A stretch of DNA of 64,000 nt, taken from Diplosphaera chodatii (lineage: Eukaryota; Chlorophyta; Trebouxiophyceae; Prasiolales; Stichococcaceae). Positions 22,798-35,100 of this stretch are shown in pieces. A model generated the notes under the pieces. The model saw nothing but the letters and a program-made list of their open reading frames with translations, made no database searches and had not been told where the DNA came from. The position numbers and the translations under genes were made by a program. The stretch is taken from the NCBI GenBank assembly GCA_032358165.1, contig JAALGY010000015.1:434001-498000 (forward strand). Direction: 5' to 3'. Position 1 is the first letter of the stretch; every line of letters begins with the position of its first letter.

Positions 22798-25058
22798 GTG
22801 GCCGCTCGAGGCTGGATGCATGTGGAATGTCGAGCCATCGTGCCGTGCTCTGCTGTCCCGCTGCCTGCAGGCGGCTGCGCATGTCTGCATGAGCTGAGCC
22901 ACCTCCGTGTGCCGCAGTTTGACGGGCGCAAGCAGGCGGTGTCAGCCTGCGAGGCTGAGCTGCACACACCCTGCTGGTGAGCCCATCAAATCCCCCAGCC
23001 AAGGAGGGCTGTCTGCACGATGCACCCAATGGCCCACAATACTGTTGCACCCAGTTGCACCCAAGTTGCACCCAATGGCCACAGCACTGCTGCTCCATGG
23101 GTTATCAGTGCTGAGGCGTGGAATGGCTTCCACGTGCAGCTGAGCTCTGGGAGGCCAGGGTCGTTGATGGCCTTGGCGCAATCTGGCGGCCCACCTGAAG
23201 GAGCCCATGTGACGCCGGCTGCTCCGCCGATTCAGTTGGGACTCGCCACATCTCGCAGTGGGCACGCTGTCGCGGGTGAGTGCTTGCTTGGTAGAGCCAC
23301 GCCCGACCGGCGGCGAGCTCGTGCTGTGGACCCCGTTCGTGTGCATACTGCTGGCAGCCTGCCGGCTGCCCAGTCGTCTCGGCCTGCAGCAGCTTCTCAG
23401 GATGTTGTTCTGATGCAGGTGTCTTGCCAGCGGTACCTGCCGGCGGCGGCATCCAAGCTGCTGCGACGGCAGACCGTGGCACATCGCAGCAAGCTCAGTG
23501 GCGGCAGCCGCCGCAGCAAGCCGCACGGCGCAGTGGCGTGGTGGTACGGCCCGCCGGCGGCCACGAGTCCCAGCACTTGCTTTTGACAGACGGCACAGAG
23601 CCGCGCATTTACGTGACAAAAGCGGTGCTCTCCATCCTGTTCGGCGAGGACATCCCAACAAAGGTGGCGCTGTACATGCTGACGGCCGGGTACCCCTTCC
23701 TGTGCTACGGCCACCGCAGCCGGCCGCACCAAGACGGCCTGGAGTTCCCCAAAACAGCACGACTGCCGCTCCGGGAGCTCTTCGACCTGAGAATGAAGCG
23801 AGGTTCGGGCGCCAGCAAAACCCTGGTGCTGCGGGTGCAGCGCATGGAATGTGCTGGGGTGGTCTGCGAGGACGCCCTGGGCGTGGTGCTGCTGGAACCC
23901 CACCTCATCACGCCGGCGATCATGAAGGAGGCGGAGCAGCGAGCGGCCTACCGGTACGTCCTCCAGCGCAAGGGCCCCCGTGCCCGACCCCCCAAGGCCC
24001 CCGGCAGCCCTGGCGGGCGTCCAGTCAAACAGCGCAAGCTGCAGCTGCTGGCTGCTGCCTCCGGCTTTGCAGACGCAGCCGCGCGCTCTGGCCCACCCAC
24101 CGCCGGCGCGCAGAGGCCTCAACCTGCCGCAGCCGCGCTGCAGCACGACCGCCCCGCCCCTGCCCAGCTCCCCACGTCTCGCGGCCCCCCGCAGCAGCTT
24201 GCGTCTGGCCTACAACCCGTACAGCTGCCCTTGCCAGCCGCCAGCCCTCTCCCGGGTGCGATGCTGCTGCCTGCCTGCTGACGCGCAGGCTGCTGTTGTA
24301 CATGAAGACAGTCAACAACTGTTACAATTCGGCTGGGTGCCCCGCCCGCAGGTGCCGCCCAGGGTGCAGCTTGGCAGGTGTGCACAGTAATCGTCCCCGC
24401 CCATGCACGCATGGCCACCTGATGTCATCCTATTTATGACCATACCCACTTCTCCAACCGGCGACCGTTTCTGACACATGTTGGTCAGGGGGTTCGCATG
24501 GTTGCAGCACCGCCGGCTGCTGATCCGGGAACCAGCTCACAGTGCCACCAAGCTCTGCTGCCCGTGGCACTGGGCGCTGCGTCACCACAGCCGGTGTCTT
24601 GCGGTACTCCCCCTGCACCGGTGCTGGCGCCGAGCCACTCGCCCGCACCCGGTAGGCGGCTCATGCTCATGCTGCTCTCGCAAGCCATCGGTGCGCAGCC
24701 AATCTGACTGCTCCTTGGCATCTGATGAACGTCATGCCAATCCAGGTGGTGTGGGTGGACGTACAGGGCTCCCGACAAAGGTGGGTGTCTGCACCGTGTT
24801 TTCCATTGTGGCTTTGGAGGCACGCCTGCTGATCAGAGGGTGCTCACAACTCCGCAACCGCAGGTAGCCCCCGCCATGTGAACACATCCGCCTCGGCCTC
24901 TCACTCGGGTGCATTTTGCCATTTGGCTGCAGGCGTCTGGCATGACACTCATTAGCTACATGTTGGATGCTCTGAGGCACATGAATGACTTTGAGGAGCG
25001 CAATCTTTACATAAATGCGCTGGCCAACAGTTTGGACAGGCTCGTGCGTGGGGTGTGA
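22798..25058 (+). CDS. Unrecognised multi-exon protein
   Basis: I do not recognise the family. Exons join in phase. One ending near 22977 reads LSHLRVPQFDGRKQAVSACE. The next (about 23116-23277) reads CAEAWNGFHVQLSSGRPGS. The main exon starts at about 23420 and contains a compact, non-repetitive core: EPRIYVTKAVLSILFGEDIP, KVALYMLTAGYPFLCYGH, LEFPKTARLPLRELFDLRMK, LVLRVQRMECAGVV and EPHLITPAIMKEAEQRAAY. It then turns basic and Gln/Pro/Ala-rich, with RPVKQRKLQLL as a possible nuclear signal. A Pro/Ser-rich exon lies at about 24490-24650. The last exon (24938-25058) is helical: MTLISYMLDALRHMNDFEER, LYINALANSLDRLVRGV. A basic linker between two structured ends suggests a nuclear protein, but that is inference. 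The start is uncertain. Confidence 0.55.
23044..23074. repeat. Three copies of a 10-bp repeat (GTTGCACCCA)
   Basis: The unit occurs at 23044, 23054 and 23065, the last after one extra A. It lies in an intron of the unrecognised gene, and its flanks on both sides contain CAATGGCC. Confidence 0.75.
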
Positions 25059-25673
25059 CTCAGTCACACTCTGGGGCGGCCACAGATCGTGCGGTGATGT
25101 CCAGTGTGCCGCTTGTCCTGCACAGGGTCCCAATCGAGCAAACTCTATGACCTATTGCAAACGGCTGTCTGCAACAACAACAACACCCCCCTAGTCCTGA
25201 GTTGTGCAGGCACTTCTTCCAGCCACCTTGACCACAGAACCACTAGATGCAGGTTGTCCGAATGGACAGCCTGCACCCAAATGGAGGGCGAGTTGGGGAG
25301 CTAGTATATTCCACCTGCTAAGTCGGATGCTACATGGGCAACAAGCACAAAGCTCTCTAGTGCCCACCTAAATCACGTTGTACAATGTAGCGACTGTCGT
25401 GCAACCCGAGGATCTCACGTGCAGATCATCACCTGATCCGCCCTCCGACGTCTGCCATTGTAGGCTTGTCACGCTGATCAGACCACACCTCCAGTTGCAG
25501 GAGGATGCAGCGCACACAACTTGAGCATTTGGATTTCAGGCAAAACGCGAACAACCACCTGCAGCAGTCATCCCTCCTGTGATCCAGTGGGGCGGCTCGG
25601 CATGTTGCTCCCGTAGTTCACCCTATAGCTGGTGGATCTGTTCACTTGGACTCAAAGGCTCCTATATAGCGAC

Positions 25674-28600
25674 ATGATAGCTGTTGGTGCTGCACAGACG
25701 ACCCCAAGGTGGTCTGCTGCGGCGCGCAGCGTGCTGCTGCTGCTGCTGCTGGCTGCATTGCACAGTGCGAGCGCATCCAGAGTGCTCGTCCATCCGTTCC
25801 CATGTGAGCTCCTCATCAACGCACATAGGGCCTGCCCGACATGCATTGCTGTATGGTCATGTGCATCCAGGAGCTGCATACCACACGAGACGATGGCAAC
25901 ATCATCGCGTGCCAGGGTGTGCATACCTCCGACAGATCCCTGATGTCTTGCCACCTCCAATGGTGATCAGGGGCCAGCCGCGCATTTGATCTGGTGGCAC
26001 TGAGCACGGAGCTGTCGCGCCGTGGCCACGATGTCCTCCTGATATCGCCACGGGAGCTCAGCGGGAAGGTCGGCGGCATGCTCAGCAGAGAAGAAGCATC
26101 AGACGGAGGTGAGGAGCATGTCACAACGCTGACAATCTTCTTCGTGTGGCAATAGCAATGCATGTAGCAGCGGAGTGAGACGTCATGCGGCGGATGCCTA
26201 CACAGAGATCGGCGTCACGCTGGCTCAGAGCTACCACCACCACTGCAGGCCCTGTGGCTAAGGGCTGTCGTGTGTGGGCGTATGTTACAAACGGCTTCAG
26301 CAGTTTGAACGGCAGGCTCAAGGAGCTGTGTATCTTTCATCCCAGAGACTGCCGGCAGCGTGCGACTGCTGGAGTATGACTCCATCCCCATGGAGTCGCT
26401 GAGAGGTCTGGAAGGTGCTGGGATCTTCAAGGTGGGCTGGGAGCATGCAGACCTGCACAACTGTAGTGTGTGAATGCAAATTGATTTCGGCAGCAGTTCT
26501 GTACCACATGCAAAAGTTGGCTGACGTCCAGTGTTGCACCCTGCAGTTGATCCGCCGACTGGAGGAGTTCCTGTTCAACAGCTGCGCCTTCGTATTCGGC
26601 AACCAGACCGCCGTGGACGCTTTGTATGACTTTAAAGCGGACATCTTGATTGGCGACTCTTTGTCGTGCTGTTCCTGGATTACCTCTGATATTCTCGGGT
26701 GAGTTGGCACCTGCTCAGCGCGGCATTGAGATTGGTTTGTCAACTGCAACATATGCCAAGCCCTCTGATCGTCCCTTGCACCCTTGACATCACCGTGCAG
26801 GCATGGTGCACTGCAGGCTGCCACGTATTGACTACAACAGTGGCGCTGGCGGCGTATCTGTGGAGGCAACAGTGTATGCATTACCCGTGCCGTCGCTCGC
26901 CTACGTCCCAATGTTCTCCTCGTCGTTGTCACCCACAGGCATGAGCTTGAGCCCTGTGCTTGCAAAATGGGTTCAACATGCACTTTCTGTGTTGTCAAGT
27001 CATCGCGGTGTGTGCTAAGAAGAACATTGCCCATCAGTGCATGACACCGTCAGAGCATTTACTTCCGTAGGCATGAACCTGGCACAGCGCACGGCCAACG
27101 CCCTGGCCCTTGGCGCTTTGCGGGGCATCAACCATTTCTTTCCATACTCAACCCACCAGGACATGAGGTGCATTCATGCACTGACCATCTGGGTTTGATG
27201 CAGCTCTGTGACCGACCTATGATGGTCAATGTTCCATACATCTTGGACTGTTGGTCTGCAATTGGCCCAAGGTGGCATTAAGGCGTTGCTGACTGCTGAC
27301 CCGACACCTGCTGTGCAGGCGGAAGGTCAACACCACGTGGCGCAACCCGCATGTGCGGCAGCCCAGCCGCCACCGTGCCCTGCTGACAATCAGCGGGGTG
27401 GACGTCGGGGTGGAGCTGCCTCGGCCCCTGCCGCCTCATGTCAAGTATGTGGGACCCCTGCTGGTGGGTCCTACGCGGCCGCTGCCGCCTGACCTGGAGC
27501 AGTTCCTTGCAGGTAGGAGCTTTGCTGTATGAAGCATCGTGCTGCAGCTCCTGGCCAATGCCACTGCGCATATCCACACCTTGGCAGCTTGTCTTAGACT
27601 TCCCAGCGAGCCCAGCATCGCTGTCCTGACGTTTGGTGCGTTGAGACTCCTAGGTGCGGGAGAGCCGGGGGTCATCCTGGCGGCCTTTGGTTCGCTGCTG
27701 AACGTGACGCCAAATGCGCTGGTCGCCCTCGCCAAGGTCTTCGCCTCGCTGCCGCAGGTGGTCTCGATGGTTTGCTGCAGTGGCGTGCTGACATCCTCGT
27801 GCTGACATCCAGATATTTGTATTGTCGAAGAGCATTTGCAACATACAGTGGTGTCTGCTGAGGCCTCACATCTGTTGTTGTTGTTGCAGAGGGTGATCTG
27901 GAAGGTAAATGACATCGACCTAAGTGCAGACACCCGCCGCAGCTTTGACGCCGCCGTGGCAGCTGCCGGTGAGCCATCCTGCTGTGACCCACCTGAACTG
28001 TCGCGTATACAAACATCAATTGCAGCGGTTGATCCGTTTGATTGATGCGCAGGCAACGTTCGGGTGCAGCAATGGCTGCCGCAGCAGGATCTGCTGGGCC
28101 ACCCCGCAGTGAAGCTCTTCCTTAGCCACGGAGGCATCCACAGCATGTACGAGGCGCTGTGGCACAGCAAGCCCATGGTGCTGGTGCCAATAGCTACCGA
28201 TCAATTTGACAATGCAAGGTGAGCTACACGATGCTCAAAAGCTGGCCAGTGCTGGTCAATGACCAGCATGAGTGCTGGACCCTATCCAAACTGCTGCTCA
28301 AATCGTTTGAATGCATATCCAGACCTGTTCCAGCAGCAACGGAGCATGTACCCCGGGTGCCCTGCGATTGGCTGCAATCAACTGACGCTGAAGGTGTTTG
28401 TCTCCTCGCAGGCTGGTGGCAGACTACCATGAAGCTGGCATCATGGTGGACAGGGCGCCGCTGAACAAGGGCAACACAGCACGGCTGCATACCGCCATCC
28501 AGCGGGTCAGCCCAAGTTGCACTGACGGACGTTCTGCAGACGAAACATAACAGCCCCATGTGCATATAATGACCAAACCCCGCCCGATCGGACATGCGTG

Positions 28601-29032
28601 ATGCAGGTGCTCCAGGACCCGAGGTACCAGCAGCGCGCCGGAGAGCTGGCAAAGCGGCTGCGCTCGCAGCCAGGCACCCCGCGCAGCAGGGTGAGGACCG
28701 TGCTGGCCCTGCTGCGCTGTGAGCCAGGCCCTGGGCAGTTGGGGGCGACACGTGCTCTACATTGGAAGCTGACCTGGACACCCACTCATTCTGTGTTTTG
28801 CATGCAACAGGCGGCAGAGTGGGTGGAGTATGCCATCGCCACCGGGCCGCAGCCGTTCCTGTGGACACGCGAGATCAGCATGCCCTGGTGGCAGCTCCAG
28901 TACCTGGACGTTGCTGGACTGGCTGCCGCCGCACTGGCAGTGGGCATGGTGGTGGTGCGGTGGTGCCTGCGCCGCTGGCTGCACCGGAAGGAGGGTCCGA
29001 TTGCGCAGGTCCAGCATGTGAAGACATCGTAA
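25674..29032 (+). CDS. UDP-glycosyltransferase, membrane-anchored animal-type UGT (copy 1)
   Basis: A GT1-family enzyme that transfers a sugar from a UDP-sugar to a small lipophilic acceptor; the acceptor is unknown. A signal peptide (Leu x6 from a CTG run, then AALHSASA) leads into RVLVHPFP/WASRAFDLVALS. Exons include 25674-25803, 25971-26108, 26346-26431, 26547-26698, 27319-27512, 27654-27757, 27890-27968, 28053-28218, 28412-28505, 28606-28690 and 28811-29032. The C-terminal half has AAFGSLLNVTPNALVALAK and VNDIDLSADTRR. The UGT signature is WLPQQDLLGHPAVKLFLSHG, then GIHSMYEALWHSKP and PIATDQFDNAR. The last exon ends with a membrane helix (GLAAAALAVGMVVV) and the basic tail RRWLHRKEG. This signal-peptide plus C-terminal-anchor plan is that of ER UGTs of animals; most plant UGTs are soluble. 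The exon 5/6 border at about 26940-27075 is ambiguous. No disabling change was seen. Confidence 0.9.
25734..25751 (+). repeat. (CTG)6 run in the signal-peptide codons of UGT copy 1
   Basis: Six CTG codons encode six Leu in the hydrophobic core of the signal peptide. Copy 2 has only three Leu codons at the same place, so the run has expanded or contracted since duplication. Confidence 0.85.
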
Positions 29033-29893
29033 GCGACTGAGTTGTACCAAGACAAGCATCCAATCTTCGTGCGCCCTCCGTCCTCCGACGGCGGTGATAG
29101 TATTCGAGTGCCTTCTGCTTGCTGTTGCGTCAGCTGCCATGATTTTGCTATCAGGCTGGTACCTTCGGTCGTTTTCAGGCACCGTCGAATAACTATATTA
29201 GTGGGTTGCTGTATCAACATGATCTTGGGTGACTGTCACCACTATGTTACTGACGGTTGGTGATGTACGTACATGGGGAATCGATGTTTGTATGCAATGC
29301 ATACGTACATAGTTTGCGTGCGCAAAGCACCTAGCATGCGCTCGACCTGGGTTGTTTCTCCGCCAGGGCTTTCATGCTATCATGTACGTTTTCAGCATGT
29401 TCAAGATGTACAGCAGGGGTGCATGTACATATGGCTGCATAGTGTGCGGCCTGCGCCTATATCAAACCTGGGATTGTGCCTGGCAAGCCACCTTCAAAAT
29501 TGAGACCCATCTGCCCTGACTCCGGGGCGGTTACATTGTTCGTTGCAACAAAGACTTAGTAGATAGGTAAGTAGGTGAAACCACAGCTCCTCATGCACAC
29601 CCTGCAGTGCCTCGCACGGCTGAACCGTCAAATGTCCTTTGCCATATCACCAAGATACGGGTACAGCCCTGTCTACAATGTGCTGCTGTCGCCAGCCTAG
29701 CATACAGTTTGACAACCCGAGGGACGTCTCCACCCATGTTCACTGGCAATGCTGGCGGCATTTGCAGCAGACGCGCTGGCAGCAGCTGCCGCCATCATCA
29801 TGCTGGTCAGCAGCTCAGCAGTGAAAGTAGGCAGCCCCCACAGGCGCTGCTCCAGTGACTGCCGATGCCATGGGCATGGGTCCAAAGGCGGTG
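29033..29893. other. 3' flank of UGT copy 1, strongly conserved with copy 2
   Basis: About 860 bp after the stop is closely similar to the equivalent region of copy 2 (35490-36340), much of it nearly identical. Part may be 3' UTR. On the plus strand a segment near 29600 reads LNRQMSFAISPRYGYSPVYN, and one near 29750 an Ala-rich hydrophobic stretch. The minus strand is also open, as LWGLPTFTAELL. I cannot tell which, if any, is translated. Confidence 0.45.
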
Positions 29894-31175
29894 TCACAGC
29901 TCTGTATTCACCATCTGCTGCCAGTGTGGGTTGCGGGGGTCATCATCCGAGGCGGCACTGTCGTCGCCATGGAAACTGGCAGGACCGCCGGTCCACATGA
30001 CCGTCACGAAGTTCAGGAGCCTGCAGTCGCCAGCAGTAAGACATGGGCTACACAGGTCATGCCGACGTTCCCAAGGCGCAGCGGCGTGCTCAGCAGAAAG
30101 ACGGCGGCAGGTGGACAAGCGCACTTTTCCAGTGCTGACTTGCAGGCCGGCGCGGTGGGCACGCTCTTCTCGCTCGGCTTCGCGCTGCGTTGTCGGACAA
30201 TGCAGAGGTGATCAGCAATCTCTGAGCAAGGTCTCCGGGCAGGACGCTTGCTGCCGCAGTGTGGTGCGGTGCATGTGTACCATGCAGCAGGTCGTGAGCA
30301 CAGCACGAGGCAGGGGCGGCGTGCCACAGACCTGGCTGGCGTAGGGTGCGCTGCAGGCGCCAAGGCAGCGCTAGGTGCTGCGTTCCCCTGGTCGACAGTG
30401 CCCTTCAGCAGGGCCACGTCCTGTGCGGTCCACTGCCAGGACTGCAACACTGTGCGTGTGCAGGTCAGTCTGCAGTCGTCAACCATCTGCAACGTGCATG
30501 ATCACATGCACTGCAGCATGCCCCAACCCAAAGCATGACAGCTGCGCCCCTGCAAGAGGGACTGCACCGTGGCTCCAAGCGCATTTGGGTCTTTGATGCG
30601 CAGGCTGACAGTCGCGGTGCAGCTGGCCTGCGGTGGCGACATCGGCACCGTGAAGGATGCCGATGATGACTTGGATGAGATGCTCACAGCGGACAGCTGG
30701 GACTGAAGCGCTGAGACTCCCATGTGCGCGGCTATCAACTGTACCTGCAGGCATGCGTGCACGCAAGAGTTGCCTTGATGTGCGTTTGGAACATCGGCAG
30801 ACATGTTGACAGGCACCCCCATGCCAACGCACCAGGCTGTGGCATAGCCATGCACAGCACCAGCACTGCCCTCATGTGACGCTATCTGCACTCGTTCCTA
30901 TTGAGGCGCATCTGCGCTCATCTACATGTCGCAGTCCATGTCCAACACCTTAGTTCACTCCCAAAGGCGGTCAAGGCTGGTGTTGGCTGTCGCCTCAGCC
31001 GATCACCGGCTAGGTGGCACCCTGTGCTGTGGCGCCACTTGCAGCATAGCAGGCAGCCTTTCGATCTGTTCTGCCCTGCAGATGTAGACGAATGAAAATA
31101 GTCACACGTAACATGCAGGTTGCAGTGCTGGGCAAGCACTGCTGCGTACCACCACAGCGACGAATGTTCAAGCAT
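29894..31175 (-). CDS. Candidate minus-strand coding unit A downstream of UGT copy 1
   Basis: Unrecognised. Several minus-strand blocks are open in both tandem copies and are bounded by plausible AG acceptors or GT donors. One at about 30555-30755 reads AAHMGVSALQSQLSAVSISS, then ASCTATVSLRIKDPNALG. One at about 30315-30440 reads WTAQDVALLKGTVDQGNAAP. One at about 29894-30165 ends LLNFVTVMWTGGPASFHGDD, SAASDDDPRNPHWQQMVNTE. An upstream block near 31050 reads GRTDRKAACYAASGATA. The Ser/Thr/Val pattern of the first block resembles extracellular domains of algal surface proteins, but I cannot name it. This copy stops soon after MVNTEL, where copy 2 reads on, so it may be truncated. Confidence 0.33.
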
Positions 31176-32050
31176 CAGCTCGCATCATGAATGCTTGCGG
31201 GCCTGTAGAGTAGCAAAGCAGCGTGGGCCCCTCACGATGTATTCGTGTTGCATATACATTTCACTTGTGGCAGCTGTGCAGGAGGGTGCCGCAAGCAGTT
31301 GCTTTGCACCTGTGGCCAAGTTTGCAGCTGGCAACAGGCCGCACGTGTATGTCCTGCAGAAGTCAATACACGCCTGGTGATCCAGCATCAGACCCGCAGA
31401 CTGCGAAGGTGCAAGAAGCAGTATGGATTCATCAGGAAGAAGTGAACTTTTGAATGTCAGATCGCCTTGCGATTTCTGATGACCGCACCAGATGATCGCA
31501 TGAGCGCCCTCTCAAGAGCCAAGCCCTCGACGGCGGCACGCGTCGCATGTTGCGCACGGCACCTGGAGCCCAGCAGTGAAGGCATATCACATGCTCGACC
31601 GTTCTCGCATCAGTGGGAAACGCACAACCTCAGCTACATGAAGAAACCCGTACAAAACACTGACAGTGTACCGCTGCCATTTTCTGGTCTGCATTACACC
31701 CCAGCCATGCCTCGGCCACACCAGACCCTACTATGTGTGAACCGCTGAACATGCAGATGTTGCCTATGGACTAGATAGATACATTATGTGCTAGTCCCGC
31801 ACTGATGCATGCAGCGCTGCAGTGCATCCCTCGAGGATCTCTGTGCAGATGATCACCCGATTCGCCCTCCGACGTCCCCCATTGTAGCTTTGTCACGCTG
31901 ATCAGACCGCACCTCCAATTCCAATATATGAAGCGGACACGACCTGAGCATTTGGCTTTCAGGCAAAACGCGAACGACCACCTGCAGCCGTCATCCCTCC
32001 TGTGATCCAGTGGGGCGGCTCGGCGTGTTGCTCTCGTGGTTCACCCTTTT

Positions 32051-32077
32051 GGTGGATTTGGTGGATTTGGTGGATTT
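32051..32077. repeat. Three perfect 9-bp repeats (GGTGGATTT) upstream of UGT copy 2
   Basis: The unit is present three times 38 bp before the start codon of UGT copy 2. Copy 1 has a single related unit (GGTGGATCT). It lies in the presumed 5' UTR or promoter. Confidence 0.85.
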
Positions 32078-32114
32078 GTTCACTTGGACTCAAAGCCTCC
32101 TATACAGCGAGACG

Positions 32115-35100
32115 ATGGCTGTTGGTGCTGCACAGACGACCCCAAGGTGGTCTGCTGCGGCGCGCAGCGTGCTGCTGTTGGCTGCATTGCACAGTGCGAG
32201 CGCATCCAGAGTGCTCGTCCATCCGTTCCCATGTAAGCTCCTCATCAACGCACATGGGGCCTGCCCGACATGCATTACTGCATGGTCCTGTGCATCCGGG
32301 AGCTGCATACCACACGAGACAATGGCAATATCATCTCGCGCCAGGGTGTGCATACCTCCGACAGATCCCTGACGGACGTCTTGCCACCTCCAATGGTGAT
32401 CAGGGGCCAGCCGCGCATTTGATCTGGTGGCACTGAGCACGGAGCTGTCGCGCCGTGGCCACGAGGTCCTCCTGATATCGCCACGGGAGCTCGGCGGCAA
32501 GGTCGGCGGCATGCTCAGCAGAGAGAAAGCATCAGACGGAGGTGAGGAGCAGCTCACCGCGCTGACAACGTTCCTTTTGTGGCAGTAGCAATGCATGTAG
32601 CAGCGGAGTGAGGCGTCATGTAGAGGATGCCTACACAGAGATCGGCGTCATGCAGGCTCAAAGCTACCACAACCACTGCAGGCCCTGCCTGCGGCTTAGG
32701 GCTGTCGTGTGTGGGCGTATGTTGCATTCAGCTTCAGCACTTTGAACGGCAGGCTCAAGGAGCTGTGTGTCTTTCATGCCAGAGACTGCCGGGAGCGTGC
32801 GACTGCTGGAGTACGACTCCATCCCCATGGAGTCGCTGAGAGGTCTGGAAGGTGCTGGGATATTCAAGGTGGGCTGGGAGCATGCAGACGTGCACAACCT
32901 GAATGCAACCTAAATACGGCATACAGCACATGCAACACTTGGCTGACGTCCAGTGTTGCACCCTGCAGTTGATCCGCCGACTGGAGGAGTTCCTGTTCAA
33001 CAGCTGCGCCTTCGTATTCGGCAACCAGACCGCCGTGGATGCTTTGTATGACTTCAGGGCGGACATCTTGATTGGCGACTCTTTGTCATGCTGTTCCTGG
33101 ATCACCTCGGATGTCCTCGGGTGAGCTGGCACCTGCTCAGCGCGGCATTGAGATTGGTTTGTCAACTGCAACATATGCCAAGCCCTCTGATCGTCCCTTG
33201 CACCCTTGACATCACCGTGCAGGCATGGTGCACCGCAGGCTGCCACGTGTTGACTACAACAGTGGCGCCGGCGGGGTGTCTGTGGAGGCAACGGTGTATG
33301 CATTACCCGTGCCGTCGCTCGCCTACATCCCAATATTCTCCTCGTCGTTTCCACCCACAGGCATGAGCTTGAGCCCTGTGCTTGCTGAGATGGTCCGATA
33401 TGCACTTTCTGCTTTGTCAAGTTATTGTGGTTGTGTGCGCTTCGTAGATTATTGCCCGGCAGTGCATGATACCGTCAGCGCATTTACTTCCACAGGCATG
33501 AATTTGGCACAGCGCACGGCCAATGCCCTGACCCTTGGCGCTTTGCGGGCGATCAACTATTTCTTTCCATTCTCAACACACGAAGACATGAGGTGCATGC
33601 AGTCTTCGACCATCTGAGATTATCTGCAGCAGTGACCGGCCTCGGATGGTCTCAGCTCCGTATTGCTTGTATTGCTGGCCTTGCAGCTGACCCATACCGG
33701 CACCCACGCACTACAGGGTGCCCATGCAATGTTGCTGTGCAGGCGCAAGGTCAACACCACGTGGCGCAACCCGCATGTGCGGCAGCCCAGCCGCCACCGT
33801 GCCCTGCTGACGATCAGCGGGGTGGACGTCGGGGTGGAGCTGCCTCGGCCCCTGCCGCCTCATGTCAAGTATGTGGGACCCCTGCTGGTGGGTCCCACGC
33901 GGGCGCTGCCGCCGGACCTGGAGCAATTCCTGGCAGGTAGGAGCTTGCTGTATGAAGCACCATGCTGCAGCTCCTGTGCAGTGCCCTGCGCATGTCCACA
34001 CCTCGGCAGCTTGTCTTAGACTCCCCAGCGAGCCCAGCATTGCTGCCCTGACGTTTGGTGCATTTGCTACTCCTAGGTGCAGGAGAGCCGGGGGTCATCC
34101 TGGCGGCTTTTGGTTCGCTGCTGAACGTGACGCCCAATGCGTTGGTCGCCCTTGCCAAGGTCTTCGCCTCCCTGCCGCAGGTGGTCTCAATGGTTTGCTG
34201 CAGTGCCGTGCTGACATCCTCGTGCTTACATCCAGATACCTGTGTCATCAAAGAGCATCTGCAGCATATACAGTGGTGTCTGATGAGCCCTTACATCTGT
34301 TGTTTTTGTTGCAGAGGGTGATATGGAAGGTAAATGATATCGATCTGAGTGCAGACACCCGCCGCAGCTTTGACGACGCCGTGGCAGCTGCTGGTAAGCC
34401 ATCCTACTGTGACCCACCTGAACTGTCGCGTGTATGTCGGCTTGGGTTGCAACATCAATTGCAGCGCTTGATGCGTTTGATCGATGCGCAGGCAACATTC
34501 GGGTGCAGCAATGGCTGCCGCAGCAGGATCTGCTGGGCCACCCCGCAGTGAAGCTCTTCCTCAGCCACGGAGGCATCCACAGCATGTACGAGGCGCTGTG
34601 GCACAGCAAGCCCATGGTGCTGGTGCCAATAGCTACCGACCAATTTGACAATGCAAGGTGAGCTACACGATGCTCGATAGCTGGCCAGTGCTGGTCAATG
34701 ACCAGCATGAGTGCTGAACCCTGTCCAAACTGCTGCTCAACCGTTTGACTGCATATCCACACCTGATCCAGCAGCGACGGAGCATGTACCCCGGGTGCCC
34801 TGTGGGTAGCTGCAATCAACTGATGCTGAAGGTGCTGGGTTTCCTCACAGGTTGGTGGCAGACTACCATGAAGCTGGCCTCGTGGTGGACAGGACGCCGC
34901 TGAACAAGGGAAGTACAGCACACCTTCGTACCGCCATCCAGCAGGTCAGCCGATGTCGCACTGACGGATGTCCTGCGGACAACCTCGCAGCTGTCTCGCC
35001 TGTTGTCCAATCACTGGCCGATCGGTCATTCCGACAGCTGGACAGCCATGTGTGCTGCAGGTGCTCCAGGACCCGAGCTACCAGCAGCAAGCCGCAGTGT

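Larger units (their letters stand above)
25408..31726. repeat. Tandem duplication unit 1 (UGT gene plus 3' conserved block)
   Basis: From about 25408 this sequence matches 31833 onward in the same orientation, through exons, introns and the 2.5 kb after the UGT stop, ending near 31726. The left edge is visible because similarity begins at AGGATCTC and is absent before it. Divergence is a few percent in exons and in parts of the 3' block, higher in introns. No terminal inverted repeats or reverse transcriptase were seen, so unequal crossing-over or segmental duplication is the likely cause. Confidence 0.92.

Noticed and set aside
23397..24146. A 249-codon open frame on the minus strand opposite the main exon of the orphan gene
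   Set aside because: GC-rich exons leave the other strand open by chance. The plus-strand frame has a non-repetitive, protein-like core and splice sites in phase, and this one does not.
26961..27060. Stop codon after UGT copy 1 exon 5, as a sign of a pseudogene
   Set aside because: It falls in sequence best read as an intron, and all downstream exons are intact and in phase, so it is not evidence of inactivation.
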